Below, in pieces: positions 23,601 to 36,589 of a stretch of DNA of 64,000 nt; position 1 is the first letter of the stretch, and every line of letters begins with the position of its first letter. A model generated the notes under the pieces. The model saw nothing but the letters and a program-made list of their open reading frames with translations, ran no database searches and had not been told where the DNA came from. The stretch comes from Piper betle (lineage: Eukaryota; Streptophyta; Magnoliopsida; Piperales; Piperaceae), in the NCBI GenBank assembly GCA_033002965.1, contig JAURVB010014565.1:1-64000 (forward strand), written 5' to 3'. The position numbers and the translations under genes are program-made.

Positions 23601-26600
23601 TTGCCCATGTACAACTAGAATAACAGAACATAAGTGATTCCATAAAATAAGACAAGTAAGGTTACAAGTAAAACAAGGAAAGCGAGGATCTGATGATATG
23701 GATACAAATTACTACCTTCTGAAATAGTACAGGGAGTTCACGACTAATTATAAACGCTTGCATCAACCAGGACATAATCATGGGCATCTCAATATTAGCC
23801 AAATCACAACAACTGAACTTGCTGCCAGAAAAAAATAAGTAAATAAAAGATTAAAAAGTTAGAATTGCACGAACAACAAAATAAGCCAATTCAACTGTCA
23901 AATTTGAACTCCTGCAGATTATGACATTCAGTGATTTCAATTTTTTCTATCTATAATGATAAATTTGGTGCAGTAGTCAAGCATTGTCTGAATAAATTTC
24001 ATTAAACCCTAACTGAAACAATTCCAAGAAATAATGCTAAATGCAAATTCCAATTTTGGAGAATTAATCTAAAACTAATTTATCTGTGCATTGATGTCCC
24101 CATTGATCAGCACAAAATGAATAAAAAATAAACATTTGTATTTTTAAACTTAATTTCTGAGGTTTAGTCTTAACAGCAAACACAGTAGTTTCATTTTAAC
24201 TATTACCCACCTAGTCATGGGCATAAAATAGTGTGCTTGCCCTAAATAAGTAAAATAATGTTCTTAAAATTCACTTTTGAAGCACCACAAAACATATTTT
24301 CCAAATGACAAAAATGATAAAGTACGAGAAACAAGCCCAAAATTTGGCACAATGCATTTATCGCATAGAAAGGATTTACTTGGCCCCATACACAACACTT
24401 CTTCCATAGTTATTTCTCACCTGGATTGTCTAGAAACATGAAGTTTCAATGACAACCAGCTAATTTCATACAAAAGGGTTGCACGTTCTATGGCAAATAT
24501 GTCCTCTGATATATCTTCCCCCATTAGCTTAAGAAAATCTGAAGAAGTAGAAGTTTGAGGGATTGGATGTCCACTAAATAAAAGTGAAGCACCCTGGCAG
24601 AACTTCTTATGAACTTCATGCATTTCTGAGAAGCAATTGGCACATTTTCCTGAAAAGCACAAAAGAAAAGTCATTTGAAGTTTATTCAAACTAAGTACAA
24701 AAGGGAAACAAACAGCTGTATCCATTTAGGACTAGTAGCAAAAAACTTCTTAAATCACCGAGTACCTATCTTCAGAAGCAAATGTAAAGCGAGTCGCCTC
24801 TTGTTGTATTCCCATTTAAAGATAATGACATCAGGCAAGCATATTCCAAATCTCACATCTAGTTTTGGTACCATAAGCTCCTGACTGACATTTTTGGGAT
24901 GTTTTGAAGAAAGACAACATTTGCCACGAGTTGCTTTGGAACTCCTCATTGTCCGTGCTTGTTTCTCCGAAATACCTCTAGACGAAGCCTTGCTTACGTA
25001 ACTCTTAGTAGGTTTTATGTAGCCATGCTCAGAAATGTTAAGCTTTTTTAAAGCTTCTGTATATAAGTGGACTGAGAAAGCCATGTCTTTAGACTGCTGC
25101 AATTGAAGAGCCAAAGTGGATCTAGTTCGAATTGCATCGCCATAATGGAGATCAAGTGAAACATCAAGGCCTAATTTGCACTGCATGCAAGATGTGATCA
25201 TATTGCAATCATGTAAGATTCTCCTGCAGTTTTCCAGTTCAGCCTCTGCCAAGTCCAATTTCTGTTTCTTGCAGTATATTCGCCCTGGACAATCAGGGAA
25301 TTCAATAAAACTTAAACAATAAGGTTCGCTTTCCTTCTGTTTTTAGGAGAAGTGAAGTGGGAAAAAGAGAACTAAAAACTCAACTAATACCTAATATAGA
25401 CCCAAAAGCAACTCTAAAAAGTAGCAACCCATGTAAGGATGATATCTTCTTTCCCATCTGCAGAAAAGCTTCTGCTTCAACTGCATTCCCCATCAATTCA
25501 TGCACGATTCCAACCTAAACTTTAAATTTTAAATCTAAGTGAAAGTGAATATATCAGAAACTTGTTTTAATAAATGGCAAAAGTGTATCAACCTGATAGC
25601 AGCTTTCTAAGTAACACTTAAGTACATTCCAGGAGCTAAGAACAGACTGCTCCGAGTCTTGTGATTGAGTTGCACGTGGCCAAACTTCTGTGGCAACCAA
25701 ACTAGAAACCTCCAGGCGAAGATGATTTTGGTTGCCATCTGACTCTTCTTCAGAAACTTTAATCTGATCAAAATATATGAATTTTTTATGCAAGAATCTT
25801 GTTCTTATGAGAAGTGCCTCCCTTGCAATGGAAAGAGCCTGGCCAAGACAGAAAAATATAATAGTATTAGCCAAATAGTAAATACAATGCCATGTGCAAA
25901 TATAAAACAGATAAAGTACATATGCATGAACAACATAGGTTCACATATACCAGATGGTGCTTCTTTCTTCTGTATACCCATGTTGCAAGTTTTCATTAAG
26001 GCTCAAGATCTAGTAATTTTGTATCATCTTCCTATTTGAAATGTTTAGATCTATTTATGACATGATTATGTCTCAAATCCCGGACCAACATTTGTTTTTT
26101 ATAAAGAAAATTAAACTTGCACATCACCTCATAAAGTTGCCCATTAGAGATAAGCCTTCCAGAAAGATCATAATATAGATGTCCAGCAAAAAGCCTTCTG
26201 ACTGAATTTAGGAACCTTTAGAGAGAGAAGGGGAGAAAAAGACGCATTTGATATTAAATTAGATAAAAACAAAAACATTGCTATCATTGGCAGCAGAAAT
26301 CTTACACTGGAAAGAAGCGTGCGTGCAGCCTCTTTTATTGAGTTTGTAGAAACATTAAGTGAAGGAGATACTTTCGAATATTCTTCATCTTGCACCCACT
26401 TAAAGTTGTGAACCATAAAACACTGAACAAAGCCAAGTAATGAAGATGCATGTGCTTGCTCTGTACAGTTTATCCAAAAATCAAGAGATAGAACGTGTGA
26501 ACCAAAGTGACTAGACAGCTTGAGCAAAAGACTGTCATCAATAGGCGAGGTGCATAAACCATGGTTCAACCTCCGATCACACCATAATGTTGCTAAACTT

Positions 26601-29600
26601 GTATCCAATGTCACATTGTTTCGCATGCCTATGGTGATAATGAGCTTATAGATCTCAAAGTGATGATCCAAGCAACCCTGACATGGTAAAACAAATTCAC
26701 GATCACGAGAGCCTCATAATCATCTGCCTTCTACCATCATTTGTTACATTCAATAGACCAATCAACCACATACATATTGCTTCAGGAATGTAATATGTCT
26801 TAAAATCCACGTACCAACATACTTAGGACAAACAGAAGAATGTGCAACATGCTGAACACACAGAGTAACTTTACTCCAATGTACCTTCATGGATAAAAGA
26901 TCTGCTATGTGATAAAGCAACGGCAAAGCCTTATCAATCTCTGAAGCTAAAGGATGATCTTCACAGAGAAGGTTCTCCACCATGATACTTGACCACAGCT
27001 TCATAGCACAGGATATATCATCAAAAACAACCTGATAAAACACCAAACAGAATTACATTTTAAGGGGGAAAATCAAAAGACACTTTTTACCAAGAGTTAA
27101 GCCACCAAAAGGAAATGCTACCTCAGAAGCTTGATACATTTCTTGCAAGCACATTGCACGCAAACAGTACGTCAAAGCCAGGTGATGGCACACTAAAGCA
27201 CTTTCTTCGGAGGAACAGTTTAATTCGTCCTTCTAGAAGAGCAAGCACTTTTATTAGTAGCAAAAGTAGTTCTACCATATTCATCACAATTTGTATTCTG
27301 CTCAAAGCCGATAAAACTTACCAACACTTTTATAGCCTCTGATAAGCACTCAGTACAGCCTTTTAAGCCATCAATGCCTGAAGCTCGCAAAAGCCTTCCT
27401 TGGTTGACAAGAAGTGACTTCTTCAAGAAAAATTGTTTGTGGTGTAAACATCTTGAAGGAGAGTTGAAGTTATTTTCAACTGCATTTTAATACATAGATC
27501 AGGGTTTCGAGCTTCTAACTCTCTATAGGCTGAAAGTTCCTACACGTGAACAAGAAAGAAATGTCATGAAAAAAAAATAGAAAAATAACAAACCAGAGGA
27601 TAAGGTGGCATAAGCAATAAAACCTGCTCCAAAATGATTGCTACTGTTTCTTTGTCAAAGTAAGATGGTATCAAATGGAAAAGACTCTGAAGCTCCATTC
27701 CTTGATCAGAATTTACTCCAACTTTGCACATTAACTATGCCATTAAAAAAACAAATATATAAATCGAATGGAGTTGCCACTACACATAGCCGGGAAGCAG
27801 CAAAAAAGATCCAAACGTATTATACCTTAACCCATTTTTTGACAAGGGCATCAGGACCTGCCACATTTAAAAGATCCCTGGCTTTGGCCCAATGATTAAG
27901 ACTGTCAACAATCACCTTGTTGATGTCAGGACTACAACATTCATGAAGTGCACCCAAGTAAATGGCAGTTGTTGTGCATGCATCTGAAACATAGTCCTTG
28001 ATGGATTCTTCTGAAATATCTCCACTTTTTGTGAAAAACATCGACATTGATGTGAAATATGAGTCCAAAGTGCACTGCAACATAGTTCTAAACACATTGA
28101 GGCCTGCAAGAAGGATATGTAACTAAAACAAATCAAGTTGATGATTCCACATCTAATAAATCCAGTTATAAAAAATATGCAAGGCATATAAGGCCTTAAA
28201 AGAAAAGTAGAATTCAATTTCGCAAAAAAGTACAAAATAAATGTGCTTAAGATTTTTTCCCATGATTACCTAGAACATTCAACATTGGGTGCTTAGTTCA
28301 TATAACCATCAAGAAGCTAAAAAATTACTTTCTTATCCACTGTATTAACAGCATCATCCTTTCTTAAAAAAATAAGTCCTTTAATTTCTAAAGTTTTTTT
28401 AAAAACAGAAAATTTTCTAAGTAAAAAAACAGGTGATTCATGATTTCAATATAATTTCAAATGAAAACTCAAAGAACGAGGATGCAAATCATCCAGAAGG
28501 AATGACATCAAGTTAAGCCATTCTATTATTTTTGGATCACCAATAAATGGTAGTGGATATTGAAAACTTGAAGAACTGTAGCCAAGGAGAACAAAGTCCA
28601 GACAACAATCATTTTGATTACTACATGTTTTGCATGTTGCTCTTTTTATGTGCATAATAAAATCCAACTGACCACTAAAGAACTGCTCCTTCTAGAAGCA
28701 ATAAAGACAATACAAATATAGATGTGAACAATGCATATTAATGTAAAAAAAATGAAATTATGACAGCAAGCATGTGATCAAAGTCTCTTGGCATGACTTC
28801 AATGAAGATCAAAAGGACGTGAGCATACCAAAAAAAAAACATAAAGCCTAGATAGCCATTACCAAAATTGAAACTCATAAGAATTGGGGTAAAAGTTAGA
28901 CCCAAATACTTTGCATATATTAGAGAATCTGGCCACATAAGCAATCATGTTGGAGAAAAAAAGTAAATACCTTTGGATAATCTTTCAAATCAATAAATGA
29001 TACACCGATATTATGTAGTGATGAAGCCAGATACCTCAGTTCCCTTGGTCCTATCCAATTGCTTGATATAATAGAATTTATCAAACCAATGCTTTTCTGA
29101 TATATGAGGGGAAAAACAATTAATCATAGAATGACAGATAAGAAAAGGTAAGCATCTCAAAGAGAACTGCTAGAAAACTTTAAATGTCCACTGACATGTA
29201 AAATACCTGGGGGCCCCTATTTGTTCGAAGGAAAACTCTAAAAGCAGCCATTGATACATGAAGCACGGTTGAACGACTCTCATGCAACTTTTTCCTTTCT
29301 AACTCAATTGCACTTCTGCATAGAGAATCAATATGATTGTACTCATAGATTAGAATACTAACAGCTGCTTAAACAGAAAATTGTATTATTTTTCTTTGTA
29401 TATTGTCTTATTTTCTTACTTGATACCAGTAAGAAATGCTTCGCAAAAGTGGTGGAATATGTCTTGCACAAGATCAATATTAGAATAGAAAGGAACTTCT
29501 TGTCCCGTGCTCAAAGTTTTCCAAATACCGTTCACTGATTCAGAGAGAGAATTGCACAAAAGGTCAAATGCGCATACATATGAGGAAAGAGTTATTACTC

Positions 29601-31523
29601 CATGTGAACTTCTACATAATTCTGGATTCTGCCTCCGAACCATTCCACCATTAAGTAATAAATTTTCTAAAGGATCAAAAGCTGCCAAGCATTGTAGACG
29701 ATCTCTAATGTCAATATCCACAGAGAATAATCCACAGATATGAGCACTAAAAATGACAGAAATATGAACCATCTGCAAGACATACAAGAGCAATCTAAAA
29801 TGTAACACAGAGAAAAGCAGACCAATAAGAAAACAAAACAGCTGAAAAGGAAATATATTACTTGAGAGAAGTCCAGTTCAAATGAACCTAAGAGCTTAGC
29901 AAACTCTTCACACAAACTGGCATTTGTATCACGGCATTTACACAGAATATAATGTAGAAAATCGAAAACTTCATTTGTGATGCTTGTCAAATTCACCTGC
30001 AAGTACTCTTGTGTAAGGTTACAGGAAACAAATATTATCTTCACAAACTTCCAAACTCAAGAACTATTGCAAAATATTCATCCCACATAAAAGAGTTAAC
30101 CAAAAGAAAATATAAGGATGATGTTTATGTGAGTGACTGGAAAAATATTTACACTTATAACATGCTCTGTAAAAATGTCATGCAAGAATGCCAAAAGGAA
30201 AAAGGCCAGTGACACATCAGATTTTCCCAGATTGTTATCATAGATGATAAAAATTATCATAATTAGGAACTTGAAAATATTATACTTCAGGAACAAAAGG
30301 AATCAAAGTTAAACAAGTAATTAGAAAAATGAGACAGGAGATGAGATGGCACAACCTTGCACTCACAAAGGATCAAATCTAAAGAGCATCTCAATATGTC
30401 TAAAACAAGCGAATGTCCCTGCTTCCAATCGTAACAAGAACATATTTTGCGGGCCATCTGTTCAAGTGGTACATAAATATTTAGCACACAGTCCAAAGAA
30501 CACAACCATGGGCAACGAACAGCTGATCTATAAAGCAAACATACAAAAGAACACGAACATCACACACCTTTAGAAACTGATCCTTCACTGAAGAATCAAG
30601 ACACTTTTTCAGCATGAGCATACAAAACTGGTGCGTCAAATCTCCATCGAAAACATTGTAGTTCGCCAGCATTACCAATACACATTTGTACAATGCCTTC
30701 ACCACCGCCCCTCGAAAATGGAATCGCACCTTCGGCTCTAAAACACTGGCCACGAAAAAGGTCAGCACTTCATCAATTTAGCACCAAATGCAGAATCAAA
30801 ACGAAAACCTAAAACCACAAATCATGTAGTGGTAGTAGCAGTACAAATTGCAATCACCTAATCCATGGCTCAACCTGCTCAACCAGAGCGAGAGCCCGGC
30901 GATAAACAACGATGTCGGTGGACTCGCTCCTATGGACGCAATCGATCAAGCAAACCGCAGTTTCAGCGACCCCAAAGGCCAGCTCCTCGTCCGAGCCATC
31001 GGGGCTCGGCGCCGGCATGTAGCAGCCGACGCTGCTCTTCTTCCCCTTCCGAGCCCTAGGCGGGTTGGGAGTGACGACGGACTTGAAGCTCTCGAGAACC
31101 GCAAGACCCTCGCGCTCGGCCTCGCCCACCTTTCCGCAACCTTCCAAGCACCGTACGAGCCGAACCCGGAGCAGGTGCACGGAGTAGGGCTTGGCGGAGA
31201 GGCACGGCGAGAGGCATTCGAGGCAGTCCAAGGCGAGGCGGTAGGCCGCGAAGAGGCAGCCGGCGACGTCGTCGGGGGTGGGGTGGGGAAGGAGGGGGGA
31301 GGGCCCCGGCGAGGTGCTTGAGGAGGGCGGAGAGGAAGGGGAGGAACTGCTTGGCGAGGGGACGGAGGAGGCCGGGGTCGGCGCGGATTTTGCGGCGGCT
31401 GGCGGCCGCGGGGGAGAGGAAGGGTTGGAAGGGGTGGAGGAAGGAGGAGATCTCGGCGTCGAGGCCGGGGAAGTCACGGGCGGAGAGTCGGGCGAGGAGG
31501 GCGGATCCGGCGGCGGAGGTCAT
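20143..31523 (-). CDS. ESP1: Separase (caspase-like cysteine protease, C50)
   Basis: Separase cleaves the kleisin subunit of cohesin at anaphase and acts in the nucleus, at kinetochores and on the spindle. I resolve 27 exons: 31523-30858, 30745-30568, 30457-30356, 29996-29862, 29772-29420, 29315-29207, 29096-28971, 28103-27826, 27734-27624, 27539-27322, 27232-27122, 27031-26885, 26677-26308, 26201-26128, 25838-25593, 25514-25391, 25284-24766, 24649-24421, 23821-23716, 23579-23379, 23191-23142, 22930-22702, 22607-22373, 22252-21853, 21763-21539, 20836-20749, 20666-20143. All junctions are GT-AG and in phase once four single-base indels are allowed (about 31263-31310, 28026-28038, 27428-27432, 22753-22759), giving about 2051 residues, close to the roughly 2180 of Arabidopsis separase. 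The protease domain is C-terminal: catalytic His in FIYFGHGSG (about residue 1875) and catalytic Cys in FLMGCSSG (about residue 1901). The start ATG (31521-31523) is the first in frame. Confidence 0.93.
20749..20836 (-). other. ESP1: Separase exon 26: catalytic histidine
   Basis: Encodes SRDLFIYFGHGSG; the His of the GHGSG motif is the base of the Cys-His dyad in C50/CD-clan proteases. The exon ends with one base of a glycine codon, completed by exon 27. Confidence 0.9.
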
Positions 31524-31581
31524 CGCCTCCGGAGGCGGCGGCGGCAGCGGCGGGCGGGGAAGAGGGAAAATGAAGGAAATG

Positions 31582-31590
31582 TTTGGCGCC
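31582..31590. promoter_or_regulatory. E2F-type site upstream of separase
   Basis: TTTGGCGCC lies 59-67 bp upstream of the separase ATG and matches the E2F consensus TTTSSCGC. E2F control would fit an S/G2-M gene. The match is seen; its use is inferred. Confidence 0.5.
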
Positions 31591-31640
31591 GGGAGGAGGG
31601 AAATTTTGGATTTGAGGACGAATTTGATTGTTGTGAGTTG

Positions 31641-31661
31641 TAACGTTGTGACGTTGTGACG
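31641..31661. promoter_or_regulatory. Clustered TGACG motifs upstream of separase
   Basis: An 8-bp unit, (A/T)ACGTTGTG-like, repeats so that TGACG occurs at 31649 and 31657 and TAACG at 31641. Two TGACG motifs eight bases apart resemble an as-1/bZIP (TGA factor) element. They lie 118-140 bp upstream of the ATG. Confidence 0.35.
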
Positions 31662-31689
31662 TTGGACAAACGAGTAAGAAACACGCCAC

Positions 31690-32335
31690 ATTTTCCCCTT
31701 GGAAAATTAAAAAACACTATACTTATCTCCTTAAACAATTCATTTTATTAAAAAAAACTTACTAATTATTTTTTTCATAAATTTTTATTTAATAAACTAT
31801 GTAATAGTTTTTTTACTTGGATGAAATACCAAATTATAATAACAAGTCAAAACTATAATGTCTGATATTATTAAACATAAAATATAATATAAAATATTAT
31901 GATTTAATCATATTGGCTAATATTTTTACTAGATTTTAATATAGACACAAAATATGATTTATGGATTAAAATAAAACTATTAATAATTTCACTATATTTT
32001 AATTTGTACTTAAACATAGATAACGTATTTTAAGTTATTTTTCTGTTTATCTTTCTAATTTAAATTTAAATAAATCAAATATTAAAAATGAACATTAATT
32101 TTTTATTAATTATATTTTAATAATTTCCGGTACTGCATAATGACATATCGAAAGACACACATAGCCTTCTTCGAGATTACAGAGTCAATTCTAAGTTAAT
32201 GCCATATTACATATTAATGGAATCCAACCACAATCCACATAAATTATCACTGTCATTAGATAGGTGATAACATATAAAAGTTGATTCACACAAATAAACA
32301 TGGAAGAGCATAGAAAGCGCATTTTATTTGTAATA
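31690..32335. other. AT-rich sequence upstream of separase
   Basis: Very AT-rich, with no open frame or classified repeat. It may contain distal promoter sequence. Confidence 0.4.
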
Positions 32336-32339
32336 GTTG

Positions 32340-33030
32340 TAATGATCCGTGGCCAATGTATAGTTGAAAAAATTAGAATCGGACGTTGAATTAGATTGGA
32401 AAGGAGTCATTGAGATCGATTCATTAAAAATCGGATAAGAATCGGATAAAATCGGTGAGTTATTAATTATAAAATATGTCATTTTAATGTTATGATGTGT
32501 ATTATATTTTATACATTTTTTGGATTTTTTTTAAATTATGTAGAATTAAAAATTATTTTTTACTCGAATCGAAGTTGTGTCAACTTTTAATTACGAGAAT
32601 GTCACCCCTTGTTTCTTTCTACGTTTCGTTCCCCTCAACGTGCCGCCCATCCTTCACCAGCGCCGGTGCCATTGCCACCCAATCGGCCCCGCCTCCCATG
32701 CTGGTCCCACCCCGTCCCCCCTACGCCCCTTGCCACCCCCTTTTCGGTCGGCCCCACCCAATCTGCCCTGCCCCATCCCACCCCCCTTGCACCCCCTGCC
32801 CCATCCTGCCACCATGTTCCTACCAGCCCCTCCTGTCCCCCGCCGGCTTCACCCGTTCTCGCACACATCTCGCCCAGTCCCAGACTATTGTTGCCCCGCC
32901 CCCCCCCCCCCAAGCTCCTCATCACCTATACCCGACACTATCCGGAATAGGTTTAAATCGACCGATTCACAAATCGGCTCATATTAGGTCGAATCAGCCG
33001 ATTCATAAACCGATTTTTTTCTAAAAACTA
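32340..33030. repeat. Decayed relative of the 12.6-kb transposon
   Basis: It begins with scattered AATCGGA/AATCGG motifs (32375-32455). Next comes an AT-rich leader with TTTTTACTCGAATCGAAG-like and GTGTCAACTTTTAATTAC sequence (32555-32595), a C-rich low-complexity block (32610-32935), then CCGATTCA motifs to about 33012. Order and leader match 12600-13500. I could not find matching termini or a target duplication. The proline-rich frame at 32497-33024 is a by-product of the C-rich block. Confidence 0.55.
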
Positions 33031-34840
33031 ATTTTCTTACTTTTTTGGATCGATCTTTTGTACCCATGGGCCAATGATAATAGCATATTGAACGGTTTTA
33101 TGCTAACATCGGCAAGATTTGGTTCAAAACGGATTAAATTGCACAATACAATTTTTCTGATGCAACTTCTTTCAATATATCTACAATTTTTTAAGAACTT
33201 GATTTGACTTGTTGTCTAATGATGAAATTGGAAGGTATTCCACCTACAATTTTGGGATATTTGTACTCCTAATATACATGGTTATTTCATGTAAATGACA
33301 TCTGTTAACAAACAATAACTACTAATCAAAAAATGATAAAAACTATCAATGTCAACCATAACTCGGAGAAAACTACTGATAATGCTTAAGATACATAAGT
33401 TTTCAATTAAAGAATTATGAATGTATTAAACTATGATGAGTCGAACCCCTTCTAATAGAACATGACTCAGTTTTTTTTTAAAAAGTATAAAGTTGGGCCA
33501 AATTTATCAAAATAACACCTATAAACAACATTAATTATTTAAAGAGTAATTAGTTATTTAATACTAGGAAGAAGTCAATAATATTTCTGCTCATTTATTT
33601 AATAGATGAATACCAAATACACATGTTTTTGTTCGATACAGAAAATCCGTTAGTAATTAATATTACAAATTAGTTAACAAAATGCGCACACACCACAGGC
33701 AACAACAACAACAAAACCGCACCGCTAATTGGTTCTCTAAGAAAACTGCCTTACGAAATAAAATTAAGTAGTAACTAATGATACTTAAAATAAAAAATTC
33801 AAAATTATATTTAAAATTTATCAAAAGCTAATAGTATTATAGTTTTACCACAGATGATAGAACGATATCAAATCTTAATAGTTTATCTGTATTAAATTTT
33901 TAAACAATGAAATTTTGGACAAAATACTCCCAATCACATGTCTACATAATGTGAACATCTACTAAGAAATTACAACTACAAATCAAATTTAAAAACAAAA
34001 CAACTAAATAGAATTTACAGCAGATTGTCATCTTCAACGAAAATCGGTCCATTTTGACTCTTTCAAAGTCAATATGATATTATTAATATTTTTATATCCC
34101 ATGCATACACATATATAATAATTAATAAAAATTTCACAAAACAAGGTACCTAACATAATTAACTTTGAATATCAATATATAACAAAATTAAAGTTCAATC
34201 TCAACTCTCAACCATGGGTATCAAAAACGTTAAAGTTAGATCAAGCCGAGAAAACTTGAATGAGATTGGCGATTGATTCACCCATTCAAGCCAACAGTCC
34301 GGTTCATTTTGAAACTTCCAATTACATGGAAAAATGAAAAGCCTCGGCCAAAACTCATAAAAATAACTTTCCAATAAAAGTCTAAATCTTGGCTAAATTA
34401 ATTCTATCTTAAAATTATAGAACTACAGAATGTTCGTTCTTTCTGAAATTGTTCATTTTAGAAATTAGTACTTGTTTGTTTTTCTTAAACATTCAAATTT
34501 CTTTTTTTTTATAAAACAAACGAATTTCAATCCAACACAACCACGAAATCCAAAGTTTATAGTGATTTGATTAACACATTCATAATTCCTAAGCATAAAT
34601 TGCATATACAACCATGAAATATACAACTACATCAAAGAAAACAAAAATTGATTGAATTGCACATAACCATCGATATATAAATGAAATGTACGTATAAGCA
34701 AAAAAATCAAAAATTGAGGAAAGTAAAAAACTTCCATCACCCAATAAATAAGAGAATTGGTGCTCGAAGGAACACTAGCCGACAATCTCACCTATGCAAG
34801 ACCAAGTGCCAACCACAGCGGTGCTCTGTTGTTATTTTAT
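33030..34840. other. AT-rich intergenic stretch
   Basis: No gene or repeat recognised. Short frames are consistent with chance. Confidence 0.4.
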
Positions 34841-34844
34841 ATAG

Positions 34845-34911
34845 TATTGTAACTTGTGAAATCTGGGCAGATGCAACACAACTTGAGTCGCAACAATTAT
34901 TCCCGATGTCG
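34845..34911 (+). pseudogene. Stray copy of SRP68 exon 2
   Basis: These 67 bases match exon 2 of the SRP68 gene (complement of 56397-56463) at about 55 of 67 positions without gaps. The acceptor AG before it and the donor GT after it are kept. The matching intron-side sequence GTTGTTATTTTATATAG precedes it. A stop occurs at the third codon, so it cannot encode the peptide. The homology continues into the downstream repeat, as it does in SRP68 intron 2. No other SRP68 exon is visible nearby. Confidence 0.8.
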
Positions 34912-35562
34912 GTAATATTTTTGTTTACTTCCCCTTTGCTCTTGTCATGATATTTTTAAAATACTATCCAATCCTCATCGGTCCTTGCAACTACATTGAA
35001 TTATATACGGAGTATAAATGATTGCCTGGCTCATAACTCGAGCTTTAGAGCTTCATAAAATGTTTGAATCACCTCAACTTGTCTGCTTTATATTTTATTA
35101 CCTGTGTAAATTCTGATACCTTATGTAGTATTAAAGCTTGCTACTTGGGCCTACGAGATTCCACTGAACCGGGTAATTACAACTAAGGCAATATAGTTTA
35201 AAAACACCGATTTTTTTATGAAAAATCTTTTAAATAAGATGTAGGTTTGAATTTGATAGGTCTATCAAAGGCAGCTCCATACTTTACCTAACCCAACTCA
35301 AAACTAATTGAATAAAATATAAACTGAGCTTGAACTCCTCAATGACTTTTTAAGCTGCTAAGGCTTAGCTTTCCGAAACACAACCTTATATTCAACCAAG
35401 CTGGAGCTAACAGGTTTGAAGTTGAGCTAAACATGAGCAATGTATTGCTTGTATATTGATATTTTCCTTTAAAAAGCAATGAGTAAACCTGTAATACAAT
35501 AAGGAATATGCTATGAATTATGATGAATTTTCTTATATTTTCTCAATATAAACAAAAAAGAA
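34912..35562 (+). repeat. Dispersed repeat, copy A
   Basis: Non-coding repeat of about 600 bp with landmarks CTTGCAACTACATTGAATTA, a TACCTTATGTAGTATTA-like block, GGTAATTACAACTAAG, ATGAAAAATCTTTTAAATAA, CCAACTCAAAACTAATTGAA and GTATATTGATA followed by GAGTAAACCTGTAATACAAT. Matched by 55845-56396 (inverted), 58640-59275 and, for the 3' part only, 52965-53105. I see no terminal inverted repeats and no coding region. Class unknown. Confidence 0.75.
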
Positions 35563-36589
35563 AGAGTTGTCATTGTTTGCAGAGTTTCCTATACACATAT
35601 CTCTAGTACCAGACTAAACTAATTGTGTTGTTTTTTACGTGTTTATATAACGACGTGGTATACGTAGCATATACATATACAACCAGGGGAAATTCTTTTT
35701 CTTTGGATGAACATACACATACGTAGCTAGTTGGACTCCCAATTACCTGTTCAAGTTTCTTTCCAAAAAAATTGGTCATGCTGATTGACTTCCAAACTCA
35801 TCAGCTTTCTGTTTTTTTACGCTTGTTTAATTTAGAGACTCCAGGGCCTAACAATGTTGCAATGTCGACAAACTCAAAGACTACAGATGATCCCAACAAA
35901 TCAATATTGCGATTGGAAATGCAAGAGGACTAACCTTCTTGCATTTTCTGTTGTCTCGCATGATCTGAAGACATCAAACGTTCTACTATGTTCTTTCTGT
36001 ATGTTCAAGTCTACGCAAATCATAAAATAAACTTCATTTTATTGATAGCTGATTTGTTCATTTGTCTGTTTTCCATGTATAATAATTAAAAACATGATTT
36101 GTGGACCTTGCATGTAGGTATAGGACTTCACACCAAAATAGTCAGATTTTGTGTAGGCTGTTGAGATATTCCCTCCCATTAGAAAGCGTTCAGTCACATT
36201 GAAAGTTGTGAAGACATGAAGATAAACCAAGAGGTACGACGAATTCGATGAGAGTTTGTGGAATACGTGAAGAGACTCATTAGTGAGGATTCCAATGCTC
36301 AAGAAGTAGTGTTGGAGTTGGCTCTTCACTTCCAAGTGGTATTCATATCTCTAGTTTATAAATATGTGATTAGAGGTATGTGTTCGGTGTGCTTTCCCTT
36401 TGGGGAAGTTCCATGGAGTGTTCACCTTTAAGGGAGACTTGAGGGATTACAGATCTAGACAGGTCACTATTGGTAGTGCATGTGGGAGAAGAAAGTGAAA
36501 TTGTTTGTCGTGAGGTAAAGATATGACTTCGGGTTTTTTGATAAGATCAACAGTAGTTAATTTCTTTTCTTTCTCTACCTTTGTCTTTG

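Noticed and set aside
28446..28667. Open minus-strand frame in separase intron 7 with an acceptor-like CAG upstream
   Set aside because: Exons 7 and 8 join in phase without it, with separase-like sequence across the junction, and I could not find a convincing donor at its end.
30848..31659. Long plus-strand frames across separase exon 1
   Set aside because: Antisense shadows of very GC-rich coding sequence; the minus strand has the separase N-terminus and a phased splice junction.
32497..33024. Proline-rich frame
   Set aside because: Product of a C-rich low-complexity block shared with transposon interiors.
36039..36335. 98-codon minus-strand frame between kinase pieces
   Set aside because: No recognisable family and opposite in strand to the kinase remnant.
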